64,000 nt of DNA from assembly GCF_001425165.1 (NCBI RefSeq), contig NZ_LMDU01000013.1, positions 409,315 through 473,314 on the forward strand, given 5' to 3'. The position numbers and the translations under genes are program-made. The notes under the pieces are model-generated. The model was not told where the DNA came from and ran no database searches. It saw only the letters and a list, made by a program, of their open reading frames with translations. Of the stretch, positions 51,314 through 61,400 are shown piece by piece (positions within the stretch are counted from its first letter, which is position 1; the number at the start of each line of letters is the position of its first letter). Source of the DNA: Pelomonas sp. Root405. Lineage in GTDB: Bacteria > Pseudomonadota > Gammaproteobacteria > Burkholderiales > Burkholderiaceae_C.

Positions 51314-53911
51314 TCACTTCGCGTTCACCTTCAGCCAGTTCAAGTTCCACTCCTTGCCAATGGATTTCAGGCGCAGCGTGTGGTTGCCGGTCGTCAGGGC
51401 AAAACTGGCGCTGGTTTGCGTGACCCAGGTCTGCCAACCGCCGGTGTTCGGCACAGCCATCGTCTCAACCGTCTTCACGCCGTCCACCCAGACTTCAAAG
51501 CCGGTGCTGCCATTGGCGCTCGCCAGGCGGTAGTCGATGCTGAAGTTGCCCGCCGTGGCCACGCTGATCTTGAACTCGATGTAGTCGTCGGGGTCGAAGT
51601 GGCCGACGTTCTGGCCACCGCCCGTGTCGCTGGAGTTTTCGAGCTGTATGCCGCTCATGGCGGTGAAGTCTTCCGCCTGCAGCGTCGCAGGCACAGCCAC
51701 GAAACGCACGGCTGTGCTGGCAGCGTCGCTGTAGTAGCTTTCGTTGACAGCGGTGAGTGCGGTGACGGCGTAGTAATAGGTTGTGCCCGGCACTGCCGTG
51801 GTGTCGGTATAGGTGCTGGTGGTGACCTTGTCGGCGAGCTTGGTGTAGCTGCCACCGGCGCCGGTGGACCGGTAGACGCCGTAGCCCGTGACCTTGGCGT
51901 CCGCGCTGGCGCTCCAAGCCAGCGCATTGCCGTTGCTGCCTTCCGTCAGCTTCAGGTCGGCGGGGCGCGCCGGCAACTGGAACACTTCGGGCGCCGTAGT
52001 ACTTGTCATCCATTGCGCCAAGCCGGCGTGGACCTCCAAGGCCTGCGTGGCGTAGCTCTTGAACAGGGTTTCAATCTCGGTGGCGGTGGCGGTCGTGAAG
52101 TCGACCTTGCCGTTCATGTCGATGATGTCCTTGCCCTGCACCGGCAGCTTGTCCACCAGGTACATCTCGGCCCAGGTGTTGGCGCTGCCGTTGTCTTTGA
52201 ACACACCGCTCAGCGCATAGGTCTTGCCGCCTTGCAGCGTGATGGCTTGATAGACGCCGCCGTTGACCTCGCCGCTGACCCCCGCGGGGCGGGTCACGCG
52301 CAGCACGGCGCCGTCGCTGCCCGTCGGCGCCTTGCCTGCTGTCGCGTCGTTGAAGTCCAGGTTCAGGCTGCCGCTGATGGTCAGCGGCGTCCAGCCGGCA
52401 TTGGAGCCGAAGCCGCCGTTGGTGATGACTTCGGCGTTGGTGGCGGTGTCAGTGATGCTGATCTTGTCGAAGCTGACGTCAGGGTTGCTACCGGCCACCG
52501 CGCCGCTCTTGATGACGAAGTAATAGGTCTTGGCCCCCATGCCGCCGACCTTGATGGTGGGCGCCTTGACCGCGCAGGCATTGGCAAAGCTGACGTCCCA
52601 GCCAGCGCAATCCCAGGTGCTGGCCTTGGTGACCATGCCCACGCCAGTGTCGAAGTTGGTGTTGACGGCATTGGTGACCATGCCCCAGGTGCCCTTGCCC
52701 GAGCCACCGGCCGGGCTGACCAGCTTGTACGACCAGGAGGTGGACGCCCAGCCATAGCTGGCGTAGGTGTCGTAGGTGGCGCGGCCGATCTGGCCGCCGA
52801 GCTCCAGACCCGCGCCCTGCCAGGGCTGGAACTCTCCGACGAGCAACGGGATCTTCAGGTCGCTGACCTGTTTGTTGTAGGCGCAGACCCCGGCGGTGCC
52901 GCTGGCGCCGCAGCGCAGCCAGTCGCGGTGGACCATATACGGGGAGTCGCCCGGCCGGTCGCCGAACAGGCCCGGGTAGGGATGGATCTCGAAGGCGACG
53001 TTCGTGAAGCCCTTGGCAGTCGGGTTGCCGTAGGCCTCGATGCTGCCGTAGTGACTGGGCAGCAGCACGATGTGCTTGTCGTCGATGGCGCGGATGGCCT
53101 TGTAGAGGTCCTCCACACGCGCCACCATGGCTTCCGCGGTTGAACCCCAGGGCTCGTTGAGCGGGTCGTACGCCGCCACCACGGGCTCGTCCTTGTACTT
53201 GGTGGCGATCTGCTGCCACAGCCACTTGGTGCGTTCCTGTGCCTCGGTATCGGTCCAGTATTTGTTCTGGCCAGCGCAGCCGGTGTGGTCGTTGGGCGTC
53301 TGGCCGCCGTGAGCCCCGTGCAGGTCGAGGATCACGTAGATACCGCGCTTCTTCGCCTCGGCAATGCTCCAGTCCAGATACTTCCAGGCATCCGCTCGCA
53401 GGGTCCTGGGCTTCTTCTCGTCCTCGATGACGCTCCACAGGATGGGCAGGCGCACGACGTTGAAGCCGAAGGCCTGCAACTGGTCCCAGTCGCGCGAAGT
53501 CATCCAGCTGTCGCGGAAGAGCTGGATCAACCGCTCCTTCTCGTCATAGCCAAAGCGTTCGGTCAGCTTCGCTTCCAGTGTGCACTGGTCGGTCACGCCA
53601 TTGCCGCCCTGACCCATCATCCAGAACTCCTGCACCAGCCAGTTGCCCAGGTTGGTGCCCTTGAGCAGCACCTGGGTGCCGCTGGCCTTGACCCATTTGC
53701 TGCCGTCTGTCTTCAGCAGCGTGAGGCCTTCTGGAGCGGGCGCTGGCGCGGGTGGCGGCGCCGGTGCGGGGCCGGGCGCAGGCGAAGGATCGGTCGAACC
53801 GCCGCCGCAGCCGGCCAGCAGCGCCGCGCCCATCAGCCCGCCGAGCAGGGCGGCGCGGGCGCAGTTTTTCATCTGAAGGGCGCTGCCCTCCAGGAGTGAG
53901 CGTTTCTCCAC
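51314..53911 (-). CDS. GH5 hydrolase with FnIII and CBM6 domains, lipoprotein
   Basis: An 865-residue secreted, lipid-anchored enzyme (lipobox ALLAGC, then a proline/alanine linker). The GH5 barrel spans about residues 70-420: LLKGTNLGNWLVQEFWM, acid/base Glu253 in YDPLNEPWG and nucleophile Glu360 in LLVGEFQPW. The N-terminal strand resembles exo-beta-1,3-glucanase/broad GH5 groups. A beta-sandwich (about 430-600), a fibronectin-III domain (about 650-740) and a C-terminal CBM6 (LQAEDFTAMSGIQLENSSDTGG, DYIEFKISVA, LRLKSIG) follow. The GTG start has GGAG six bases upstream; an ATG at 53872 is an alternative without good spacing. Beta-glucan is the likely substrate. Confidence 0.9.
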   Translation of the reverse strand: MEKRSLLEGSALQMKNCARAALLGGLMGAALLAGCGGGSTDPSPAPGPAPAPPPAPAPAPEGLTLLKTDGSKWVKASGTQVLLKGTNLGNWLVQEFWMMGQGGNGVTDQCTLEAKLTERFGYDEKERLIQLFRDSWMTSRDWDQLQAFGFNVVRLPILWSVIEDEKKPRTLRADAWKYLDWSIAEAKKRGIYVILDLHGAHGGQTPNDHTGCAGQNKYWTDTEAQERTKWLWQQIATKYKDEPVVAAYDPLNEPWGSTAEAMVARVEDLYKAIRAIDDKHIVLLPSHYGSIEAYGNPTAKGFTNVAFEIHPYPGLFGDRPGDSPYMVHRDWLRCGASGTAGVCAYNKQVSDLKIPLLVGEFQPWQGAGLELGGQIGRATYDTYASYGWASTSWSYKLVSPAGGSGKGTWGMVTNAVNTNFDTGVGMVTKASTWDCAGWDVSFANACAVKAPTIKVGGMGAKTYYFVIKSGAVAGSNPDVSFDKISITDTATNAEVITNGGFGSNAGWTPLTISGSLNLDFNDATAGKAPTGSDGAVLRVTRPAGVSGEVNGGVYQAITLQGGKTYALSGVFKDNGSANTWAEMYLVDKLPVQGKDIIDMNGKVDFTTATATEIETLFKSYATQALEVHAGLAQWMTSTTAPEVFQLPARPADLKLTEGSNGNALAWSASADAKVTGYGVYRSTGAGGSYTKLADKVTTSTYTDTTAVPGTTYYYAVTALTAVNESYYSDAASTAVRFVAVPATLQAEDFTAMSGIQLENSSDTGGGQNVGHFDPDDYIEFKISVATAGNFSIDYRLASANGSTGFEVWVDGVKTVETMAVPNTGGWQTWVTQTSASFALTTGNHTLRLKSIGKEWNLNWLKVNAK

Positions 53912-53939
53912 GTGAGTCTCCGTCTGTTGTTGGAACCAT

Positions 53940-53955
53940 TTGGAATCGGTTCCAA
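53940..53955. promoter_or_regulatory. LacI-family operator O1 upstream of the GH5-CBM6 gene
   Basis: TTGGAATCGGTTCCAA is symmetric at 14 of 16 positions around a central CG, the classic LacI-family form. It lies 28 bp before the GH5-CBM6 start. A half-site TTGGAACC lies 10 bases to its left (53930-53937). Confidence 0.7.
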
Positions 53956-53996
53956 TTTAGTATCTGAGACGGGCTTAGTATTTGTCAACGGTGCCT

Positions 53997-54014
53997 GGGA
54001 AAGGTCCTAGGGGC
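53997..54014 (+). repeat. Short dispersed repeat, copy 2
   Basis: GGGAAAGGTCCTAGGGGC matches copy 1 (37440-37457) at 17 of 18 positions. Here it lies between two LacI-type operators, within a small imperfect inverted repeat (GTGCC...GGCAC). Confidence 0.5.
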
Positions 54015-54048
54015 ACCGGACGGTCTCCGTGTTTTGCGGGTCTGTTCA

Positions 54049-54062
54049 TGGAATCGATTCCA
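54049..54062. promoter_or_regulatory. LacI-family operator O2 (perfect palindrome)
   Basis: TGGAATCGATTCCA is a perfect 14-bp palindrome with central CG, the same half-site (TGGAATC) as O1. The centres of O1 and O2 are about 108 bp apart, compatible with repression by looping. It is also 65 bp before the asparaginase start. Confidence 0.72.
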
Positions 54063-54127
54063 CGCCACATGCCAGGCCACCGCCGACCCTCATTCAGGCT
54101 TAAGCCAGCCGCGCCTAGACTGCCAAC

Positions 54128-55162
54128 ATGAACCCCGTCCTCATCGAAGTGATGCGCGGTAGCGCCGTCGAATCGCAGCATGCCGGCGCGCTGGCCATCG
54201 TCGACAGCTCGGGTGCGGTGCACACCGCGCTGGGCGACATCGAACGGCCCATCTTCCCCCGCTCCGCCGTCAAGCTGTTGCAGGCGCTGCCGCTGGTGGC
54301 CAGCGGCGCTGCCGACGCGTTCGAGCTGACCGATGCCGAGCTGTCGCTGGCCTGTGCTTCGCACAGCGGCGAGCCCGAGCATGTGGCCACGGCCGCCGGT
54401 GTGCTGGCCAAGTTGGGACTGACCGCCGATGCGCTGGAATGCGGCACGCAGTGGCCCGGCCGGGAGCCAGTGCTGCGCTGCATGCTGGCGCGCGGCGAGG
54501 TCGCCAGCGCCCTGCACAACAACTGTTCGGGCAAGCATAGCGGCTTTGTTTGCGTCGCCTGCCTGATGGCCCGCAATGGTGGGGCAGACGCCGCCGCATT
54601 CGCGCGCGGCTACATCGCCGCGGAGCACCCGGTGATGCGGGAGGTGTCAGGTGCGCTGTCCGCGGCGACGGGCATCGATGTCGAGCAGGCGCCTCGCGGC
54701 ATCGACGGGTGCTCCATCCCAACCTTCGCATTGCCGTTGCGCTCGCTGGCACTGGCCTTCGCCCGCTGCGGCACGGGCCAGGGGCTGTCTGACGGCAACG
54801 CCCGCGCCGCACGGCGACTGCGCCAGGCCGTCGCGGCCGCACCCTTCATGGTTGGCGGTACCGACCGGTTCGACACTCTCGTCATGCAGGCTCTCGGCGA
54901 GCGCCTGTTCTGCAAGATTGGCGCCGAGGGCGTGTACTGCGCGGCGCTGCCGGAGTTGGGCCTGGGTGTCGCGCTGAAGATCGATGACGGCGCCGTGCGT
55001 GCGGCCGAGGCCGCTTTTGCCGCCGTCGCCCAGGCGCTGCTCAAGGCCGAAAGCGAGTTGCTGCGCAGCTATAGCCATCTGCAGTTGCGCAACTGGCGCG
55101 GCCTCGACGTGGGCGCTCTGCGGCCCGCTCCGGCCCTGACTGGCGTTCTCCGAGCCGCCTGA
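54128..55162 (+). CDS. Rhizobium-type (class 3) L-asparaginase
   Basis: A 344-residue enzyme of the asparaginase family typified by Rhizobium etli AnsA/ReAV, unrelated to E. coli asparaginases and built on a serine-beta-lactamase-like fold. The SxxK catalytic motif appears as FPRSAVKLLQ near residue 45, and the metal/active-site cysteine block as HNNCSGKHSGF near residue 138; ACASHSGEPEHV and DGCSIPTFALPL are also conserved. It hydrolyses L-asparagine to aspartate and ammonia in the cytoplasm. The gene stands alone, divergent from the GH5-CBM6 gene. Confidence 0.9.
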   Translation: MNPVLIEVMRGSAVESQHAGALAIVDSSGAVHTALGDIERPIFPRSAVKLLQALPLVASGAADAFELTDAELSLACASHSGEPEHVATAAGVLAKLGLTADALECGTQWPGREPVLRCMLARGEVASALHNNCSGKHSGFVCVACLMARNGGADAAAFARGYIAAEHPVMREVSGALSAATGIDVEQAPRGIDGCSIPTFALPLRSLALAFARCGTGQGLSDGNARAARRLRQAVAAAPFMVGGTDRFDTLVMQALGERLFCKIGAEGVYCAALPELGLGVALKIDDGAVRAAEAAFAAVAQALLKAESELLRSYSHLQLRNWRGLDVGALRPAPALTGVLRAA

Positions 55163-55210
55163 CACCCGCGCCGCCGTCGGGCGATAAAACGATACAAAAC
55201 ATTTTCCAAG

Positions 55211-55220
55211 CAAGCGCTTG
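55211..55220. promoter_or_regulatory. TetR operator of the RND efflux operon
   Basis: CAAGCGCTTG is a perfect 10-bp palindrome, extended to AAGCAAGCGCTTGGTT with 14 of 16 positions symmetric. It sits 22 bp before the tetR start and thus at the promoter of the whole operon. Confidence 0.72.
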
Positions 55221-55242
55221 GTTGGTATTACAGTCCGGCCCC

Positions 55243-55881
55243 ATGCCCCCTCGCAAACCCTTAGTCGCAGACACGCTGCCAGCCCGCGAACGCCTGCTGC
55301 ACGAGGCCGCTTGCCTGTTCGGCGAACGCGGCTTCGACGCCGTGCCGACACGCGAGATTTGCGCCGCGGCCGGCGTGAACCCGGGCGCCATCCACTACCA
55401 CTTCGGCGACAAGGACGGGCTCTACGCCGAGGTGCTGCGCCTGCCGGTGCTCGACCTGCAGCAGCGCATGACCGGCTTCGACGACGCCGGCATGAGCCTG
55501 CACGACTCGATCTGCCGCTTCCTTCGGCCGTTTCTGTTCGACGACGGCGCCTGCAGCGCCCAGCTCTTCCTGCGTGAGATGCAGGCGCCGAGCCGCATCT
55601 TCATGGACATGGTGGCCGCCGAGATCGGGCCCATCTTCGACCGCTTCGCCGGCCTGCTGGCCCGCCATGCCGGCCTGGCTGCACCCGACGCCGCGATCTT
55701 CCAGCTCGCCATGGGCCTGCAGGCCATGGCGCACGACTACGCCATGAGCCGGCCGATGGTCGACGCCTTCCACCCCGAACTGCTGGTCAACGACCCCCAG
55801 CTCGAACAGACCTGCGCCCGCCTCGCCGACTGGGGCTGCGCACTGGTCGAGTACGAGCGCAAGAAGCACCTGCCCTCATGA
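55243..55881 (+). CDS. TetR family regulator of RND efflux (CecR/YbiH-like)
   Basis: A 212-residue repressor. The N-terminal helix-turn-helix (about residues 14-60) reads ARERLLHEAACLFGERGFDAVPTREICAAAGVNPGAIHYHFGDKDGL. The C-terminal domain has the pattern of the DUF1956/CecR group (LFLREMQAPS; AMGLQAMAHDYAMSRP), which controls HlyD/RND-type exporters. It is the first gene of the efflux operon and overlaps the outer-membrane factor gene as ATGA, so the repressor is co-expressed with its targets. Confidence 0.92.
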   Translation: MPPRKPLVADTLPARERLLHEAACLFGERGFDAVPTREICAAAGVNPGAIHYHFGDKDGLYAEVLRLPVLDLQQRMTGFDDAGMSLHDSICRFLRPFLFDDGACSAQLFLREMQAPSRIFMDMVAAEIGPIFDRFAGLLARHAGLAAPDAAIFQLAMGLQAMAHDYAMSRPMVDAFHPELLVNDPQLEQTCARLADWGCALVEYERKKHLPS

Positions 55882-57329
55882 ACCCACGCCTTCTCCTTGC
55901 TGCGCCGCTGCTGGCACTTGTCGCCGCTTGCACGACTGTGCCGCCCGCTGCGCCGCCCGCCGACGCAGCCATTCCCACGGTCTGGCGCTCGCCCCTGCCG
56001 CACGGTGGCAGCACCGCAGCGCTCGCCCAGTGGTGGCAGGCCTTCAGCGACCCGCAGCTTGCCCGCCTCGTCGAGCGCGCCCAGGCGCAGAGCCCCACGC
56101 TGGCCCAGGCCGCCGCGCGCCGCCGCCAGGCCGAGGCCGGCGCCGCGCAGGCGCGAGCCGGGCTGCTGCCCCAAGTCAGCGCCAGCGCCCAGGCGCAGCG
56201 AGGCCGGGCGCTGAACGGCATTCCCGGCGACAGCACCCAGCTCAGCGGCCAGTTCAATGCCAGCTGGGAGATCGACCTGTTCGGCGGCCAGCGCGCCGCC
56301 GCTGCGGCCGGCGCCGCGGAGGCCACGGCAGCGACCGCTGACTGGCACGCCGCGCGAGTCAGCCTGGCCGCGGATGTCGCCCAGGCCTACGTGCAACTGC
56401 GACTGGCGCAGGCACGCGAGGAGTCGGCCGAGCTGGACACACGCTTCGCCGAGCAGATCGCCGCCTGGGCCAGGCAGCAGCAAGCGGCCGGGCTTTTGAG
56501 TGCCAGCGACGCCGCCATCTTGAACACCGAGCGCGCGGTCGCCGTCGCATCGCGGAGCCAATGGCGCGCAGAGGCGCAGATCGCGTTGCAGACGCTGGCC
56601 CTGCTGTGCGGCGAACGGGCCGAGGGTCTGGCTGCCGAGTTGGCGCCGCCCGCTGTCGTCACCGAAGGCTTCGAGATCAAGCGCGATCAACCACGCACAC
56701 CGGCCTTCGACGTCAGCGCCCTGCCCGCCCAACTGTTGGCACAGCGCCCCGATCTGGCCGCCGCACACCAGCGCTGGATAGGCGCGGTGCAACAGCAGCG
56801 CAGCGCGGAGGCCGAGCGCTGGCCGCAGCTCAGCCTGGCGGCGCTGGCTGGCGAATCGCGACTGCGCGTGGGTGGCACGACAAGCAGCGGCTCGATGTGG
56901 GCCTTCGGCCCCAGCTTGAGCCTGCCCATCTTCGATGCCGGCCTGCGCCGGGCGCGCGCGCAAGGCGCGGAAGCTGCTGCCGATGAGGCCGCCGCCGCGC
57001 TGCAGTCGCGTTGGCAGACAGCCGTGGCCGAGGTCGAGGAATCTCTGCAGCGCGTGGCCTCCGGCGCCGAGCGCGAGCGCGAGGTTGACGCCGTGCGGCG
57101 CGAGTGGGAAGGCATCGCCCGCCGCTCCGGCGCCCAGGCCCAGGCCGGCCTGCAAAGCGGCACGCAGCGCAACGTCACCTTCCGAAACGCGCTGGCCGCC
57201 TACGACGCCGTGCTGACCGTACGGGCCGAACACGCGCTGGCGTGGATCCGCCTCTACCGCAGCCTCGGCGGGGGTTGGACCACCGACGCCCTCACGAACA
57301 CCGTCTCGAACACCGCTTCTGCCCGTTGA
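55878..57329 (+). CDS. RND efflux outer-membrane factor (NodT family)
   Basis: A 483-residue TolC-like channel protein. A lipobox (ALVAAC, Cys18) indicates a lipid anchor as in OprM/NodT proteins. Two repeats of the OEP domain are visible: WWQAFSDPQLARLVERAQAQSPTLAQAAAR near residue 48 and the second from ALPAQLLAQRPDLAAAHQR near residue 285, the latter being the NodT signature. WEIDLFGGQRAA and LSLPIFDAGLRRAR are the matching beta-barrel strands. It forms the exit duct of the tripartite pump and is encoded first among the structural genes. Confidence 0.94.
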   Translation: MNPRLLLAAPLLALVAACTTVPPAAPPADAAIPTVWRSPLPHGGSTAALAQWWQAFSDPQLARLVERAQAQSPTLAQAAARRRQAEAGAAQARAGLLPQVSASAQAQRGRALNGIPGDSTQLSGQFNASWEIDLFGGQRAAAAAGAAEATAATADWHAARVSLAADVAQAYVQLRLAQAREESAELDTRFAEQIAAWARQQQAAGLLSASDAAILNTERAVAVASRSQWRAEAQIALQTLALLCGERAEGLAAELAPPAVVTEGFEIKRDQPRTPAFDVSALPAQLLAQRPDLAAAHQRWIGAVQQQRSAEAERWPQLSLAALAGESRLRVGGTTSSGSMWAFGPSLSLPIFDAGLRRARAQGAEAAADEAAAALQSRWQTAVAEVEESLQRVASGAEREREVDAVRREWEGIARRSGAQAQAGLQSGTQRNVTFRNALAAYDAVLTVRAEHALAWIRLYRSLGGGWTTDALTNTVSNTASAR

Positions 57330-57331
57330 TC

Positions 57332-58441
57332 ATGAAGAAACGCCTGCCCCTCCTCACTGTCGCCACCGCAGCCCTCACCGTCGCGCTGGCCGCCGCCTTT
57401 GTCGTCGCCCTGTCCAGCGGCCCCGCCATCGCCCAGCAAGCGGCCAGCGCGGCACCAAGGCCCGCGCTGACCGTCAAGCGCGTGCTGGTGCAGTCGGGTG
57501 CCTGGCACCAGACGCTGTCAGGCACCGGCTCCATCGCCGCCTGGCAGGAGGTCATCATCGGCGCCGAAATTGGCGGCCAGCGCCTGGCCGTGTTGAACGT
57601 CGACGTGGGTGACCGCGTCAAGAAGGGTCAGCTGCTGGCCCGCCTGAGCCCCGGCACGCTGGAAGCCGACCTCGCGGCCGGCCGCGCCGCGCTGCTGGAG
57701 GCCGAGGCCTCGGCGCGCGAAGCGCACCAGACCGCTGAACGAGTGAAGACGCTGCAGGGCAGCGAGGCGCTGTCGCCCCAGGCCATCGACCAGGCCCTGG
57801 CCGCTGACGCCGCCGCGCAGGCCCGCGTTGCTGCGGCCAAGGCGCGTGTGCAGGCCGACCAGCTGCGGCTGTCGTACACGCAGATCACCGCGCCGGATGA
57901 TGGCGTCATCAGCGCCCGCACCGCCGTACCTGGCGCACTGGTGCAGCCGGGTCAGGAGCTGTTCCGCCTGCAACGCCAGGGCCGCCTGGAGTGGCGCGCC
58001 GAAGTGCCCGGCCCCGAGCTGTCGCGACTCAAGCCTGGCCAGACAGTGCGCGTGCAACCGAGCGGCGCGCCACCGGTGGAGGGCCGCGTCCGCCGTGTCG
58101 CCCCGCAGGTCGACCCACAGACGCGCAATGGCCTGGTCTATGTGGACTTGAAGGCCGGCGACGCGCTGCGCGCCGGCCTGTTCGCGCGTGGCGATTTCGT
58201 GCTCGGCGAGAGCCAGGCACTGTCGCTGCCGCAGAGCGCGGTGCTGTTGCGCGATGGTTTCAGCTACGTCTTCCGGCTGGACGGCAGCAAGGTACGCGAG
58301 ACCAAGGTGCAGATCGGCCGCCGCGAAGGCAACCGTGTCGAGGTGACGTCCGGCCTCAGCGCCGGCGCTGCCGTGGTGGAGTCCGGCGTGGGCTTCCTGG
58401 CGGATGGCGACACCGTCCGCGTGGCGCAAGCGGCGCAGTAA
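57332..58441 (+). CDS. RND efflux periplasmic adaptor (membrane fusion protein)
   Basis: A 369-residue periplasmic adaptor linking the inner-membrane pump to the channel. A signal sequence or anchor (about residues 5-34) is followed by the lipoyl half-motif VGDRVKKGQLLARL near residue 90, an alpha-helical hairpin (about 100-160), the second lipoyl half (YTQITAPDDGVISARTAVPGALVQPGQELFRL) and beta-barrel and proximal domains (LPQSAVLLRDGFSYVF). The ATG lies two bases after the channel gene stop; open sequence upstream is a shadow of that gene. Confidence 0.94.
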   Translation: MKKRLPLLTVATAALTVALAAAFVVALSSGPAIAQQAASAAPRPALTVKRVLVQSGAWHQTLSGTGSIAAWQEVIIGAEIGGQRLAVLNVDVGDRVKKGQLLARLSPGTLEADLAAGRAALLEAEASAREAHQTAERVKTLQGSEALSPQAIDQALAADAAAQARVAAAKARVQADQLRLSYTQITAPDDGVISARTAVPGALVQPGQELFRLQRQGRLEWRAEVPGPELSRLKPGQTVRVQPSGAPPVEGRVRRVAPQVDPQTRNGLVYVDLKAGDALRAGLFARGDFVLGESQALSLPQSAVLLRDGFSYVFRLDGSKVRETKVQIGRREGNRVEVTSGLSAGAAVVESGVGFLADGDTVRVAQAAQ

Positions 58442-58454
58442 AGGAAGACGCACC

Positions 58455-61400
58455 ATGTTCAACGTCTCCCGCTGGTCCATCGCCAACCCGGTGCCGGCCA
58501 TCATGCTCTTCATCATGCTGACGGCGGCCGGGCTCTACGGCTTCAAGCAGATGAAGATCCAGCAGTTCCCCGACATCGAGCTGCCCACCATCGTCGTCAG
58601 CGCCTCGCTGCCCGGCGCCGCGCCGGCGCAGATGGAAACGGAGGTCGCCCGCAAGATCGAGAACTCGCTGGCCGCCGTGCAAGGGCTCAAGCATCTCTAC
58701 ACGAAGGTGCAGGACGGCGTGGCGACGATCACGGCCGAGTACCGCCTGGAGAAGCCGCTGCAGGAGGCGCTGGACGACACGCGCGACGCGGTCAGCCGCA
58801 TCCGCGCCGACCTGCCGGCCGACCTGCGCGACCCGGTCATCACGAAGATGAACCTGTCGGGCATGCCCATCCTGACCTACACCGTCTCCAGCACGCGCAT
58901 GGACGACGAGGCGCTGTCCTGGTTCGTCGACAACCAGGTGGCCAAGCGCATGCTGGCCGTGCGCGGCGTGGGCTCGTTGGCGCGCGTGGGCGGCGTCAGC
59001 CGCGAGCTGCGCGTGGAAATTGACCCGGCGCGGTTGCTGGCGCTGCGTGTCAGCGCGGCCGATGTGTCGCGCCAGTTGAAGCAGGTGCAGCAAGAGGCGC
59101 CCGGGGGCCGCGCACAGCTCGGCGGCACCGAGCAGTCGCTGCGCACCATCGCCACCGTGCAGAGCGCCGACCAGCTGGCCGCGCTGAGCATTCCACTGCC
59201 CGACGGTCGCCAGGTGCGGCTGGACCAGGTTGCCAGCGTCAGCGACACGCTGGCCGAACGGCGCAGCGGCGCCTTCCTGAACGGCAAGCAGGTGGTGGGT
59301 TTCGAGATCGTGCGCGCCAAGGGCGCCGGCGAGGTCGACGTGGCCGAGCGCATCCGCGCAGCACTTGAGGAGCTCAAGGCCGCCCATCCCGACATCACCA
59401 TCACCGAGGCCTTCAACTTCGTCGACCCGGTCATCGAGAACTACGAGGGCAGCCTGACGCTGCTGCTGGAAGGCGCCTTCCTGGCTGTCGTCGTCGTCTG
59501 GTTCTTCCTGCGGGACTGGCGGGCCACCTTCGTCAGCGCCGTGGCGCTGCCCCTGTCGGCCATCCCGACCTTCCTCGTCATGTATTGGATGGGCTTCACG
59601 CTCAACGTGGTGACGCTGCTGTCGCTGTCACTGGTCATCGGCGTGTTGGTGGACGACGCCATCGTCGAGATTGAAAACATCATGCGCCATCTGACGATGG
59701 GCAAGACTCCGCTGGAGGCGGCGCGAGAGGCCGCCGACGAGATCGGTCTGGCCGTCATCGCGACGACTTTCACGCTGATCGCCGTCTTTCTGCCGACGGC
59801 CTTCATGAGCGGCGTGGTCGGCAAGTTCTTCGTGCAGTTCGGCTGGACGGCGTCCATCGCCGTGTTCTTCTCGCTGGTGGTCGCGCGCATGCTGACGCCC
59901 ATGATGGCGGCCTACATCCTGAAGGCGCCGAAGAAGGTGCACAAGGAACCGTTCTGGATGCCCACCTACCTGAAGGCCGCACGCTGGGCCTTCACGCACA
60001 AGGGCAAGACCATGGCGCTGACGGCGGTCTTTGGCGTGGCCGCCTGCACGCCGCTGTTCATGGGTGCCATCCCCGGCGCCTTCATCCCGCCGGACGACCT
60101 GAGTCAGACGCAGATCAGCGTCGAGTTGCCGCCCGGCAGTACCTACGAGCAGACGGCGGCCATCGCCGAGCAAGTACGCGTGGCGGCCGCGGCGCATTCG
60201 CATGTGAAGCTGGTCTACACGGCCGTCGGCGGCGGCAGCGCTGGCGGTGACCCCTTCGCGATGAGCGGCGCGGCCGAGGCCCGCAAGGCCACGCTGACGC
60301 TGAACCTGACGCCGCGCAGCGACCGCTCGGGCATCAGCAAGCAGCAGATCGAGCGCGAGCTGCGAGAGCGCCTCGACGGCATTGCCGGCGCACGGCTGAA
60401 GGTCAGCTTCGGTGGTTCAAGCGAGAAGTACCAGCTCGTGCTGGCCGGCGAGGACGGCGAGCAGTTGGCCGCCCATGCGGCCAAGGTCGAGAAAGAGTTG
60501 CGCGCACTGCCCGGCATCGGCCAGGTGACGAGCAGCTCCAGCCTGCAACGCCCTGAGCTGATCGTGCGCCCCGACGCGGCGCGTGCGGCCGATCTGGGCG
60601 TGTCCACCGCGGCGATTGCCGACACACTGCGCATTGCCACGGCGGGCGACTACGACCAGCTGCTGCCCAAGCTCAACCTGAGCCAGCGCCAGATCCCCAT
60701 CGTTGTGCGCCTGCCCGACGCCGCGCGCACCGACCTCGCGCTGCTGGGCCAGCTCACCGTGCCGGGCACCCACGGCCCGGTGCCGCTTCAACAGGTGGCC
60801 GAGATGACGGTGACCAGCGGCCCCGCACAGATCGACCGCTATGACCGGCTGCGCAACGTCAACTTCGAGATCGAGCTGAACGGCCGCCCGCTCAGCGAGG
60901 TCCAGGCGGCGGCAGCGGCACTGCCCAGCATCACCAACCTGCCCCCGGGCGTCAGCAAGGCCGAGATCGGTGATGCCGAGGCTTTCGCCGAGCTGGGCCA
61001 GGGCTTCCTGCTGGCGATGGGCACTGGCGTGGCCTGCATCTACATCGTGCTGGTGCTGCTTTTCCACGCCTGGGTGCAGCCAGTGACCATCCTGGGCGCG
61101 CTCGTGCTTTCGATCCCGGGCGCCATCCTCGCGCTGTTCGTCACGCAGACCGACCTCAGCATGCCGGCCATGATCGGCATGATCATGCTGATGGGCATCG
61201 CGACGAAGAACTCCATTCTGCTGGTGGAGTACGCCATCGTCGCGCAGCGCGAGCAGGGCCTGTCCCGCCTGGATGCGCTGCTGGATGCCTGTCACAAGCG
61301 CGCCCGCCCCATCGTCATGACGACGCTGGCGATGGGTGCCGGCATGCTGCCCATCGCCCTGGGCTTTGGCACCGACCCCAGCTTCCGCGCCCCCATGGCC

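Noticed and set aside
51293..53143. Long plus-strand open frame opposite the GH5-CBM6 gene
   Set aside because: Antisense shadow; repetitive Val/Gly/Ala-rich composition without known motif.
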